Source: Phycisphaerae bacterium (GTDB lineage: Bacteria; Planctomycetota; Phycisphaerae; UBA1845). Taken from it: 64,000 nucleotides of DNA. The translations under genes and the position numbers were made by a program. Positions within the stretch are counted from its first letter, which is position 1. Each line of letters starts with the position of its first letter. Where the stretch lies: assembly GCA_029260115.1 (NCBI GenBank), contig JAJDDW010000086.1, positions 62,001 through 126,000 of the forward strand. Reading direction: 5' to 3'. The notes under the pieces are model-generated. The model searched no databases and was not told where the DNA came from. It was given only the letters and a program-made list of their open reading frames with translations. Of this stretch, positions 47,618 through 56,155 are shown piece after piece.

Positions 47618-47626
47618 TGCTACAAT
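47618..47626 (+). promoter_or_regulatory. Possible extended -10 promoter
   Basis: TGC-TACAAT matches the extended -10 pattern TGn-TATAAT with one change. It lies about 135 bp before the GTG start chosen for the metzincin gene. No good -35 is at the usual distance. Confidence 0.35.
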
Positions 47627-47761
47627 GATGAGGATTGAGCTTGAGCCGCGCGCGTCACCCGTGGCGGCCAAGGTTGTGATGCGCGCTGTTCGTTTGTAAC
47701 GATGATCGGGTTTGAAACAAAGAGTTACGTGCCAAAAGCACGTCAGGAGAGTCTAAGTATC

Positions 47762-50380
47762 GTGCGATTCAACGTTACCTATATCCGCATGTCGTTATTT
47801 ATTCTGTTTATCGTTCTTGCCGGACTATCGTCTAGTAGCCGTGCGGCGGATGTCGTTGTAGCTAAGTCTGCGGGCGGCATGTGGGGAACATTGGATCAAA
47901 TTTCAGCCACGCGACAGCAGCGTGAGCCTTGGATTCGACCGCCGATCGCCCAGCAAGTATTACTAGACGAGGTGATGATGAAAGCCTCGTTAGATGCCAT
48001 TCCCCGCGATGATGGACAAACCACCAGACTCCAGCCCAGCATACTACTTCTCCCTGCTCCCAATGGGACGTTTGAACGATTCGAAATTGTATCTTCATCT
48101 GTGATGCCGCCGGAGTTAGCCAATAAGTATCCTGACATCAGAGCATTTCGTGGAAAAGGTGTGGACAATCCAGCTGCGACAGTCCGACTCGAAATGTCTC
48201 CGCAAGGCTTTCATGGCCAAGTGCTATCGCCGAACGGGACATACTATATAGACCCATATTCCAAGGGCGATACGCAACTGTACAGTAGTTACTATAAGCG
48301 CGATTATACTAAGACTGGAATTGACTGGAATTGTGCCGCTGACGACCCGCAAGTTGGCGCGGCCTTGAAATTGCAGAGTCAAGCCTCTGGGGATATTCTC
48401 AGCACCTATCGATTAGCCTGTTCGGCCACTGGTGAGTACACAGCTTTCCACGGCGGAACCGTCGCCAAAGGCCTAGCGGCCATTGTCACCGCGATCAACC
48501 GCGTAAGCGGCATCTACGAACTGGAGGTCGGCGTACGGTTAGAACTAATTCCCAATAACGACCTATTGGTGTATACGAATCCCACGACGGATCCCTTTAC
48601 CAATTTGAGTGGTGGGGCGATGTTGTCAGAGAACCAGACCACTATCGACACTATCATTGGGTCTGCAAACTATGACATTGGCCATGTCTTCAGCACTGGC
48701 GGCGGTGGGATTGCCGGACTGTCAGTGGTGTGTAATCCCACGAGCAAGGCCCAGGGTGTCACAGGGCTGACATCTCCGACGGGCGATCCATTTTATGTCG
48801 ACTACGTAGCTCATGAAATGGGACATCAGTTCGGTGGCAGCCATACTTTTAATGGCGTAGGACAAAGCTGTGGAGGTAATAGAACTGGCTCCTCCGCTTA
48901 TGAGCCAGGCAGTGGTTCAACCATTCAAGCGTATTCGGGGATCTGCGGCTTAGATAATTTACAATTCAATAGTGATCCATACTTTCACTCGCGCAGCTAC
49001 GACCAGATCCGAGCTTTTGTCCTCGGTAGCGGTGGCTCTTCCTGTGCGGCGTTGACCGCAACTTTTAACACGCCGCCTACTGTTAATTCAATATCAGATT
49101 TTGTAATTCCTTGGAAGACTCCCTTCGAGCTAGTGGCCGCTGGTCAAGATGCAGATAATGATACGCTTACCTATTGCTGGGAAGAACGAGACCTTGGCCC
49201 GGCCCAGGCAGTATCTGATCCAGATAATGGAATCAGCCCGATTTTTCGTTCTTTCGCACCCACGGTGAATCCAGCGCGGTCGTTCCCTGCGCTAACAAGT
49301 ATCTTAAATGGAACGACTATCATAGGTGAACAGCTTCCCTCTACATATAGGGTCATGGACTTTCGCGTTACTGTGCGTGATAACCATACGGATGGCGGTG
49401 GCATTGCTTTTGAGGAATTATCAATCCTTGTGGATTCCAGCGCCGGCCCGTTCGCCATTCTTGAGCCAAATGGTGGAGAATTAGTGGGTGGTGCTCGCAC
49501 GGTTCGTTGGGACATTGCTGGTACTGACGCCAACATGGTTAACACTCTTGCGGTTGATATTTTGTTATCTACCGATGGGGGAATGACCTATCCAGAGGTA
49601 CTCGCATTAAATACTCCAAACGACGGTTCGGAAATCGTGAATTTTTCCGCCGTAATTTCCAATACTGCGCGTCTCCGAATTCAAGGCTCTGGTAATGTGT
49701 TTTTCGATGTTTCAGACAATAATTTTTCTATCGATCCTGCCGCTACTTTTTCGGTGCCTTTGCCAGCCACTCATCCTTACAACATTCCCAATAATCGTTA
49801 TATATCTTTCGATCCCAACAACGCCGCGTTAGCCGCCCTTCGTGTGGACCTCGTCAGTGGACCAGGATTGACCGGTACACTTGGTTGGGTCGCCGCACCA
49901 TTCGACCCGGGTTGCCAAAACGAGAATGGTACACCCAAAGCCGGTGTATGTACGGGCCAGTTCGTTGCGCGTATTTCGGCTACTCCAGTGTTGCGAAACT
50001 GGACAGAGCCAATGGTTCATCTAAGTGGGTGTCACATTGTGCCCGTTGCGACTTACGAAATAAGCGCGACATCCAACGAGGTTCTGTTTTCCGTTCCCAT
50101 TACACTCTCCACCTCAGGCCTACCGGCAGGACGTTTTTGGGGAGATTCTGTAGGTAACTTTTTTGGTGAATGGACGGGCCCAGATGGTTTGGTCACCGCC
50201 AATGACATCGTAGCCGTAGTTGATACTTTTCAGGATAACGCCAGAGCTACAGTCGTCACGCGTACCGACCTGGATGGACAAATACCGAATTTCATTATCA
50301 ACGGCTCGGACATTCTTCAAGCCATCACGGCTTTTCAGGGACAGGTCTATCCCTACGCCAATCCGTCCGACTGTCCGTAA
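47762..50380 (+). CDS. Secreted metzincin-type zinc metalloprotease
   Basis: An 872-aa protein. GTG 47762 follows AGGAGAG at 11 bp and opens a normal signal peptide (RMSLFILFIVLAGLSSSSRA); ATG 47702 would add 20 residues. After a propeptide-like region (about 30-200) the catalytic domain contains HEMGHQFGGSHTF, a complete HExxHxxxxxH zinc site at residues 351-361 as in reprolysin/M12B metzincins. Further on are a cadherin- or Ig-like region and a Ser/Thr-rich beta domain (LAVDILLSTDGGMTYPEVL). The C-terminus ends in a region like planctomycete surface tails (DGLVTANDIVAVVDTF, INGSDILQAITAFQG). It should degrade extracellular protein. Confidence 0.9.
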   Translation: MRFNVTYIRMSLFILFIVLAGLSSSSRAADVVVAKSAGGMWGTLDQISATRQQREPWIRPPIAQQVLLDEVMMKASLDAIPRDDGQTTRLQPSILLLPAPNGTFERFEIVSSSVMPPELANKYPDIRAFRGKGVDNPAATVRLEMSPQGFHGQVLSPNGTYYIDPYSKGDTQLYSSYYKRDYTKTGIDWNCAADDPQVGAALKLQSQASGDILSTYRLACSATGEYTAFHGGTVAKGLAAIVTAINRVSGIYELEVGVRLELIPNNDLLVYTNPTTDPFTNLSGGAMLSENQTTIDTIIGSANYDIGHVFSTGGGGIAGLSVVCNPTSKAQGVTGLTSPTGDPFYVDYVAHEMGHQFGGSHTFNGVGQSCGGNRTGSSAYEPGSGSTIQAYSGICGLDNLQFNSDPYFHSRSYDQIRAFVLGSGGSSCAALTATFNTPPTVNSISDFVIPWKTPFELVAAGQDADNDTLTYCWEERDLGPAQAVSDPDNGISPIFRSFAPTVNPARSFPALTSILNGTTIIGEQLPSTYRVMDFRVTVRDNHTDGGGIAFEELSILVDSSAGPFAILEPNGGELVGGARTVRWDIAGTDANMVNTLAVDILLSTDGGMTYPEVLALNTPNDGSEIVNFSAVISNTARLRIQGSGNVFFDVSDNNFSIDPAATFSVPLPATHPYNIPNNRYISFDPNNAALAALRVDLVSGPGLTGTLGWVAAPFDPGCQNENGTPKAGVCTGQFVARISATPVLRNWTEPMVHLSGCHIVPVATYEISATSNEVLFSVPITLSTSGLPAGRFWGDSVGNFFGEWTGPDGLVTANDIVAVVDTFQDNARATVVTRTDLDGQIPNFIINGSDILQAITAFQGQVYPYANPSDCP

Positions 50381-50555
50381 TTGTTGTGCAACATTTTTCG
50401 CCCTCCCAGTCGTCGTCGAGAGCGAACTTCCGTTGCGCCATAGACGAACTAGCACATATCAGTACCGTGTAGCCGCAGACGTCAGTTGAAGCCGTCGCTG
50501 ACGCCGATAGTTTTCGTAAGAAGTTTCGTTCCTTGCGCAAAGGTTATTCGTTTCG

Positions 50556-52649
50556 ATGCTACAACCCTTGCTTTGTGATTATTGTAGCCTACCCGTACCA
50601 GCACGCTTGCAACCATCTCAGCAACCCAATGAGTCGGACATTTTATATTGCTGCTACGGCTGTAAATTCGCAGCAGCAGTGACCCAGGCCCGGGGCGAAC
50701 ACGGTCAAGCCAATTGGCTATTAACCCGACTGGGCGTTTCAGTTTTCTTATCGATGGGGGTGATGATTTTTAGCTTAGCGTTATATAGCCAAGATGTGTA
50801 TGGCTTAAGCGTAACCAATGCCCCGCCCGCTGCGGTCCATCTAATTGGATTATTTCGTTACATCTCACTCATCATGGCTACGCCAGTTTTTGCAATGTTA
50901 GGCTTACCAATTTTGACCAACGCTGCGACCCAGCTACGCCAGCGGATTGTCACAACCGATGGTTTAGTAGTCCTAGGCGTAGCTGGCGCGTTCGTATATT
51001 CCTACATATCAACCTTGTGCGAATCCGGTCGCGTCTACTATGAAACCGCTTGTATGGTGTTGGTGCTAGTCACACTAGGCCGATATCTCGAAGCCACTGG
51101 CCGGCTTAAAGCATCCGACGCATTTGCCAAGCTGGGTGCCCTAGTACCAGACGAGGTTAGTGTCCGTCGCGCATCGTCGTACGAACAAATAGCCAGTGAC
51201 GCGGTTCGTGTCGGCGACGTACTCCACATTCGCGCTGGCCAGTGCATCGCGGTAGACGGCATCATCGAGCAAGGACAAGCACATATCGATGAGCAACTGC
51301 TTACTGGAGAAAGTGATCCGATCGCTAAGCAAGTAGGCGACATCGTCCATGCGGGCACGCTCAATGTCGATGGAGACCTGCACGTTCGAGCATCCGCGGT
51401 GGGCGAACGAAGTGCCGTAGGTAGGCTGGTTGCACTACTAGAATTAGCTAAGCTTACACCCGGTCGATATCAACGCATCGCAGACCGCGTGGCTAGTGCT
51501 TTCGTCCCTGCAGTTATCGTAATGGCAATCGTAGGCGCATGCCTTGGATATCACCGAGGTGGCAGCGTTAGCGCCATGATGACCGCGTTGTCAGTATTAC
51601 TAATTTCGTGTCCCTGTGCACTAGGGTTGGCTACACCCATGGCTATTTGGATTGGATTAGGTCGTGCCGCGCAAATGGGGATCGTCTTTCGCGACGGACC
51701 AGCCATAGAACGGTTAGCCATGGTCCACGCGATCGCATTCGACAAGACCGGAACCCTAACTACCGGACAGACGCAATTGATAGCAAGCGTTTACGCCGAG
51801 GACAGTCTCGTGTCAACGTCAACCAACCTGTCATTGGCGGCGGGTTTAGCCCATGCCTCAACCCATGCTTCATCAACGGCGATCGTGGCCCATGCTCGAG
51901 AAAAAAGTGTCACACCTGCGACATTAAAAAACACGAAAACCGTACCAGGGCAAGGCCTCATGGGCGAATATCAAACACATTCGATTAGGCTAGGTAGCGA
52001 AGCATACATCCGCGAAGTAGCACTAGCTTGGCCACCCCAACTTGACGAGCAGATTCAACAGTACCGCGCCGAAGCGCTTGGCCTCGTGTGTCTCTCTGTC
52101 GACAATCAGTGCGTGGCTATATTCGGTACGACAGAAACACTGCGAGAGGAGGCCGCGTCAGCTGTGCAGCAACTTGCGCAATCACATTACGACCTCCGCA
52201 TATTCACGGGAGACCACGCGGTGCGCGGTAGCCGCATAGCCGAGGCGTTGGGCGTGCAGGTTAAAGCTGAACTAACACCGGCTGATAAGGTGGAACAAGT
52301 CGAGCGATTTCGCCATGAAAAGGGTTCTGTTGCGATGGTAGGAGACGGGTTAAACGACGCACCTGCGCTCAAAGCTGCCGATGTGGGAATAGCCATGGGC
52401 TGCGGCGCAGACCTAACGCGAGACGTCGCGGACGTGTGTCTGCTGAACAACGACCTGATGATCCTAGTCCAAGCTATGAAACTATCTCGGCGAACAGTAC
52501 GTACCATCAAGTTGAACCTATTCTGGGCATTCGCTTACAACATAATCGGCATCGCCCTATCCATGACAGGCATTCTCAACCCCATACTAGCTGCGGGCGC
52601 GATGGTGGTGAGCAGTATTTTTGTAGTGACAAATTCAATTAGGCTATAG
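50556..52649 (+). CDS. Heavy-metal P-type ATPase (copper type)
   Basis: A 697-aa P1B ATPase. Instead of a standard HMA domain with GMTCxxC, it begins with a Cys-rich zinc-ribbon-like segment (CDYCSLPVPARL, LYCCYGCKFA). Motifs: TGES (residues 250-253), the transport site CPC at 352-354 in SCPCALGLATP, phosphorylation motif DKTGTLT at 396, and GDGLNDAPALKAADVGIAMG from 596. The conserved His-Pro of the N domain reads His-Ala here (THASSTAIVAHA). CPC indicates Cu(I)/Ag(I) export, either for detoxification or for oxidase assembly (FixI/CcoI-like). It is the first gene of the metal region; ATG 50556 has no Shine-Dalgarno. Confidence 0.92.
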   Translation: MLQPLLCDYCSLPVPARLQPSQQPNESDILYCCYGCKFAAAVTQARGEHGQANWLLTRLGVSVFLSMGVMIFSLALYSQDVYGLSVTNAPPAAVHLIGLFRYISLIMATPVFAMLGLPILTNAATQLRQRIVTTDGLVVLGVAGAFVYSYISTLCESGRVYYETACMVLVLVTLGRYLEATGRLKASDAFAKLGALVPDEVSVRRASSYEQIASDAVRVGDVLHIRAGQCIAVDGIIEQGQAHIDEQLLTGESDPIAKQVGDIVHAGTLNVDGDLHVRASAVGERSAVGRLVALLELAKLTPGRYQRIADRVASAFVPAVIVMAIVGACLGYHRGGSVSAMMTALSVLLISCPCALGLATPMAIWIGLGRAAQMGIVFRDGPAIERLAMVHAIAFDKTGTLTTGQTQLIASVYAEDSLVSTSTNLSLAAGLAHASTHASSTAIVAHAREKSVTPATLKNTKTVPGQGLMGEYQTHSIRLGSEAYIREVALAWPPQLDEQIQQYRAEALGLVCLSVDNQCVAIFGTTETLREEAASAVQQLAQSHYDLRIFTGDHAVRGSRIAEALGVQVKAELTPADKVEQVERFRHEKGSVAMVGDGLNDAPALKAADVGIAMGCGADLTRDVADVCLLNNDLMILVQAMKLSRRTVRTIKLNLFWAFAYNIIGIALSMTGILNPILAAGAMVVSSIFVVTNSIRL

Positions 52650-52657
52650 GACGAAGA

Positions 52658-52676
52658 CTTGTCGAATCACGACAAG
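52658..52676 (+). terminator. Hairpin after the P-type ATPase gene
   Basis: CTTGTCG (52658-52664) and CGACAAG (52670-52676) pair perfectly around a 5-nt loop, 8 bp after the ATPase stop. An A-run, not a T-run, follows, so termination would be weak or Rho-assisted. Confidence 0.4.
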
Positions 52677-52744
52677 AAAAAGATATGGTAGGATGCCTAT
52701 AATCTGCGGAACTATTTCGTTAGAAAAGTGTGCGGAGATTAGTC

Positions 52745-53566
52745 ATGTATTGTCGCAACTGCTTTTATGATCTTCGTGGTCAAGAAATATCACGTTGCCC
52801 AGAATGTGGATTACCGTTTGCACTTGATGATGCAACAAGTTTCCTCAGCGATGTCCCGGGTATTCTCGGGCAAACGTTGCTCTGGTTGCGTCGTAGAAGA
52901 AAATTCCTGATTATTGTAATGACCATACTTTGGCTAATGTGTAATTACCAGGCTAAATATCTTTACAATTTCGGATGCGGTGGCATCATATCGTATGGTA
53001 TCGTGGCTTGTAATAATCTGAAAAACGTAATCACCGCCCGAAAGGTTCAGGCGTTTGAGTATCCTGAAAGTAAAAGCTTCGATATTGAGGACGCAAAAAA
53101 GAATATCCAACCCAGTTTGAGTGCATGGTCTGAGCGGGATGCCGTAGGGCATAGATTGTCTTTATCCAAAAAACTGCGCTTTGTTCCCCAATTCGCAATA
53201 CCAGCGATTTTGTATCTCCTGTTATTTGCGGTTCTTTACGAAAGACGATTACGACGGGGAGCCATTGTTCTGGCCGCCGGCCTATTGTTGATCGTATGCG
53301 GTTCTTTATTCCCTCAAGAAATTGTCACCCGAGTATATCCTGGAAGCTATGCGTTCCTGGACGATATAGTTCACATTCCTGGCATTGATTTAACGGTTTA
53401 TAACGAAAATACCATTATTGCTTATGACCTCGAAAGTTTCCGTTGGAATGGTCAACGAGTAGTCGCGTTTGCCGATGGCCATACGGTCCATAGACAGGGC
53501 GATTGGGCGAAGCCACTGTTTCAAGCTCAAGGAATTCCATATCCTGAACCAAGCGGCTCGCAGTAA
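52745..53566 (+). CDS. Membrane protein with N-terminal zinc ribbon, unknown function
   Basis: A 273-aa protein. ATG 52745 has GGAG 8 bp upstream (the frame also opens at GTG 52730). A four-cysteine ribbon (C3, C6, C18, C21: CRNC ... CPEC) precedes a membrane span (FLIIVMTILWLMC), a hydrophilic part, two more spans (IPAILYLLLFAVLYE, AIVLAAGLLLIVCGSLF) and a C-terminal domain. The ending FADGHTVHRQGDW resembles the ADG-H tails of planctomycete prepilin-like (DUF1559-type) proteins. I do not recognise the whole architecture. It lies between the ATPase and the sigma/anti-sigma pair, so any link with metal handling is only positional. Confidence 0.75.
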   Translation: MYCRNCFYDLRGQEISRCPECGLPFALDDATSFLSDVPGILGQTLLWLRRRRKFLIIVMTILWLMCNYQAKYLYNFGCGGIISYGIVACNNLKNVITARKVQAFEYPESKSFDIEDAKKNIQPSLSAWSERDAVGHRLSLSKKLRFVPQFAIPAILYLLLFAVLYERRLRRGAIVLAAGLLLIVCGSLFPQEIVTRVYPGSYAFLDDIVHIPGIDLTVYNENTIIAYDLESFRWNGQRVVAFADGHTVHRQGDWAKPLFQAQGIPYPEPSGSQ

Positions 53567-53580
53567 TTCTGCATTCTGCG

Positions 53581-54423
53581 TTATTTCGATTCGTGATTGT
53601 CGGAAAGCATAGGCGCAATCGCCGCCATCACCATTGGCATTTCAGTTTCCTCATCGAGTCGGCTTAGTAGGCAGTGGCATGTTGTCGGGTCGGTCATGTG
53701 AACTAGCTTCCACTGGCCGACCTGCACCTTATGGCCGCAGTGTTCCCCAATCACGCAAGGAAAGTTATCGTATTCGCCAAACCGTTCGTGCTTCATCGGC
53801 GGATGAAAAACCGCCGCGAGAAATTCACCATCTCGATCATAAGCCGCAGCTACACCCTTCGCGCCCCCGATACGAAGTTCATAGACCGATTTGAGAAGGA
53901 ACCCGCCCGGCAGCATCGCCGGTGTCTCAAAATTCAATTCGGGATTATTTCGCTTTGCTGCAATGGGCGACGTATCTTTGGCATCGTAACGAACGAGGAA
54001 TTTCCTAAATGCTTTATGGGCATCGAGCGGAAGCGCGTCTAAGAGCACACTGAAGTTTACGGTTGAGGCGCGAGCTGTGGTATCTGATGATGGTAAATTC
54101 AACAAGCCTAGGCCTGCAACAAGAGCGACGCTAGCAGCGATCGCCCAAGCCGTGCGCTTCAGCCGGACGCGACGCTTAACCAGCAATGAATCTTGCCGCG
54201 ATTGATCCAATTGTTTTTCGATCTTTCCCCAAAGCGATGATGGCACAGTCACAGGCGCAGTAAGTGCGATTTCTCCCACCAGTTCGCGCAACGCCTCAAG
54301 CTCGGCCCGACAACTCGAACAAAACGCAAGATGGGTATCGACCTCGTCTCGTTCCGTCGCCGACAATTCGTTGTCGGCGTAGTGTCCGAGTAGTGGTTCA
54401 ACCTGTTCGCAGCACAAGCTCAT
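53581..54423 (-). CDS. Anti-sigma factor with Cys/His-rich sensor domain
   Basis: A 280-aa protein. The N-terminal zinc-binding anti-sigma domain has H31-x3-C35-x2-C38 (THLAFCSSCRAEL) and an upstream Cys pair (LCCEQ). One membrane span is at about 91-110 (TAWAIAASVALVAGLGLLNL). The outer domain (about 115-280) ends with a metal-ligand-rich part: C223, H228, C229, H231, H242, C249, H250 and C251 (GEHCGHKV, TTCHCLL). The matching ECF sigma gene lies 106 bp upstream on the same strand. It should hold that sigma factor at the membrane, and the Cys/His cluster suggests it senses a metal or redox change. The in-frame ATG at 54453 is an alternative start. Confidence 0.88.
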   Translation of the reverse strand: MSLCCEQVEPLLGHYADNELSATERDEVDTHLAFCSSCRAELEALRELVGEIALTAPVTVPSSLWGKIEKQLDQSRQDSLLVKRRVRLKRTAWAIAASVALVAGLGLLNLPSSDTTARASTVNFSVLLDALPLDAHKAFRKFLVRYDAKDTSPIAAKRNNPELNFETPAMLPGGFLLKSVYELRIGGAKGVAAAYDRDGEFLAAVFHPPMKHERFGEYDNFPCVIGEHCGHKVQVGQWKLVHMTDPTTCHCLLSRLDEETEMPMVMAAIAPMLSDNHESK

Positions 54424-54529
54424 GTGAATTCCGTCATCTAAAAAACAAGGCATTTTCTAGTCACAGACCAGACCTCGCGGTTCCTTCGTAACACTATATT
54501 AGATGCATCGCGAGCAATGGACCTTCCAA

Positions 54530-55147
54530 CTAACCATAACTTTTTCGCAACATGCCCCGTAATCGCTCCCGAGCACGATTCAAGCGAGACGCGACCGTTC
54601 CTTCCGCACATTTGAGAACCTCAGCCATGCCTCGATAATCCAGCTCCTCTTGATATTTCAACAGCAACAACGTTTGGTCGTCAGGAGACATTTCGGCCAG
54701 GGCGCCTGCTAAATCCAATCGCAGATCGGTCGTCGGTGTTGGCGCCTCACCTAATCGATCCAAAGCAAGCGTTTTACATTTCAGTGTGTGGATTCCGTTT
54801 CGACGTCGGAATTGCAGCCCTTCGTTTATGGCTATGCGATAGAACCAAGATGCGATAGCCGAGCGTCCGTCGAATTGGTCTAATCGTTGTAGCCCTTTGA
54901 CAAAAGTTTCCTGAGTGAGGTCCGACGCATCATCCACGTTGCCCGTCATTCGTAACAGAAGACGATACACCCGCAACGAGGTTAGTTCGTACAAATCACG
55001 CTGGGCGTCGCGGTCGCCAGCTTTGCATCGTTCGATTAGGCTATGATCATTCACGACCCGGGATGTCTCGCTAAAAGCAATGGTGTCATTCACACATTGG
55101 CTATGTTGCCACCTCATAATGGTAGACTGACGGTTAGTGATATTCAA
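54530..55147 (-). CDS. ECF sigma factor (RpoE-like)
   Basis: A 205-aa sigma-70 family protein. Region 2 has DLYELTSLRVYRLLLRMTGN followed by DDASDLTQETFVKG and FDGRSAIASWFYRIAIN; region 4 has LDYRGMAEVLKCAEGTVAS with RLNRARERL. This is a standard RpoE/SigW-type ECF partner for zinc-binding anti-sigma factors, and one is encoded just downstream. It diverges from the periplasmic metal-binding gene and cus operon at 55.4 kb, with about 280 bp between, so it may control them and itself. ATG 55117 is another possible start. Confidence 0.93.
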   Translation of the reverse strand: MNITNRQSTIMRWQHSQCVNDTIAFSETSRVVNDHSLIERCKAGDRDAQRDLYELTSLRVYRLLLRMTGNVDDASDLTQETFVKGLQRLDQFDGRSAIASWFYRIAINEGLQFRRRNGIHTLKCKTLALDRLGEAPTPTTDLRLDLAGALAEMSPDDQTLLLLKYQEELDYRGMAEVLKCAEGTVASRLNRARERLRGMLRKSYG

Positions 55148-55426
55148 ATAGTTACAGCATGCTGCACGCCATTATAGCGTCTTATCGTCAAAATAACCAA
55201 GAAACGTGCCTATTTGTGGATGCTACAGCTATTGCTGCCAGTATTCCCCGGCTGTTGGTACGAAAGGGTTACCTGGTTGGCCTGGATATAGAACTAATTC
55301 CGATGCGTATGGAAGGAGCCTTGGCCTTGGTGCATCTAATTGATTATAAAGGCTGGGAACGGCAACCTGAACCGAGGGGTTTGGGGCAAAAGACCTATAA
55401 GACGTCTATTAAGGAGATTTTCTACG

Positions 55427-56107
55427 ATGAACAATGTTGCAAAACACCTCATGATCGGATCGGTATTCGCATTAGGACTTGGCATGACACCGCTCATGGC
55501 CCAACACGGAGGTCAAGGTCATGGCCCCGACGAGCATGGAAAAGCTCAGCATGCAGCCTTGCCAAGATGCCCTGTTGTGGATGAACCAGTCAACCTAGCC
55601 GTGAGCATGGCTACCGACGACGGGCCAGTATTTTTCTGCTGCAAGGGTTGTATAAAAAAGTATAAGGCCAGCCCTGACAAGTACGCGAAAATTGTAACTG
55701 CCCAGCGTATGGCGCTCGCCAGCCGCGAGAAAATCCAAGTAACCTGCCCGGTGTCGGGAAACCCTGTGAATCAGGATACATTTGTTGAGAGCAACGGCGA
55801 GAAAGTATATTTCTGTTGCAAAGATTGTGCGGGTGAATACAAAAACAATCCAAGCAAGTATGCCTCCGCCCTAGCCAATAGCTATACGCACCAGACGACC
55901 TGTCCGGTCATGGACGAAGAGATTAACCCGCAAGTATTCACCAAGACGGCTAGCGGAAATAAAATCTATTTCTGTTGCAAAGGATGCGATAAAAAGTTCG
56001 CCAAGAATCCTAAAAAATATATTCCGAAACTTGTCGCTCAAGGACTAACGTATGAAATCGAGGAACTGGCCACTAGTAAAGACGATCACGCCGGACACAA
56101 TCATTAG
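55427..56107 (+). CDS. Periplasmic metal-binding protein with three YHS/TRASH-like repeats
   Basis: A 226-aa exported protein. ATG 55427 follows AAGGAG at 8 bp; the signal peptide is MNNVAKHLMIGSVFALGLGM and on to LMA. A His/Gly-rich start (HGGQGHGPDEHGKAQH) leads into three repeats of about 55 residues, each with CPV then FCCKGC or FCCKDC and a K-x-x-P-x-KY ending. They begin at Cys48, Cys107 and Cys159. The C-terminus is DDHAGHNH. The Cys pattern is that of YHS/TRASH metal-binding modules linked to copper or other soft metals. It lies 48 bp upstream of the cusC-like gene, so it is probably the first gene of that operon and scavenges periplasmic Cu/Ag. Confidence 0.9.
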   Translation: MNNVAKHLMIGSVFALGLGMTPLMAQHGGQGHGPDEHGKAQHAALPRCPVVDEPVNLAVSMATDDGPVFFCCKGCIKKYKASPDKYAKIVTAQRMALASREKIQVTCPVSGNPVNQDTFVESNGEKVYFCCKDCAGEYKNNPSKYASALANSYTHQTTCPVMDEEINPQVFTKTASGNKIYFCCKGCDKKFAKNPKKYIPKLVAQGLTYEIEELATSKDDHAGHNH

Positions 56108-56155
56108 ACTTGACGTTGCTTTAAAAATGTCAATTGTGCAAATTTTCAAGAGGCG

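Larger units (their letters stand above)
47183..47761. other. Divergent intergenic region between two secreted-protein genes
   Basis: About 580 bp. It contains a segment at 47328-47372 (CTTCGGCTACGTCC, GTGAAGGAGG, poly-G) loosely like the dispersed repeat, a 20-bp near-palindrome at 47541-47560, and a probable extended -10 at 47618-47626. The protease frame is also open from ATG 47702. No gene is supported. Confidence 0.5.

Noticed and set aside
50383-50399. TGTT-GTGC-AACA followed by TTTTT after the metzincin gene
   Set aside because: Four-base stem is too weak to call a terminator with confidence, although the T-run is suggestive.
55159-55584. 141-codon plus-strand frame before the metal-binding protein
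   Set aside because: Overlaps the real gene in another frame, ends in low-complexity Arg/Ser codons, and has no Shine-Dalgarno.
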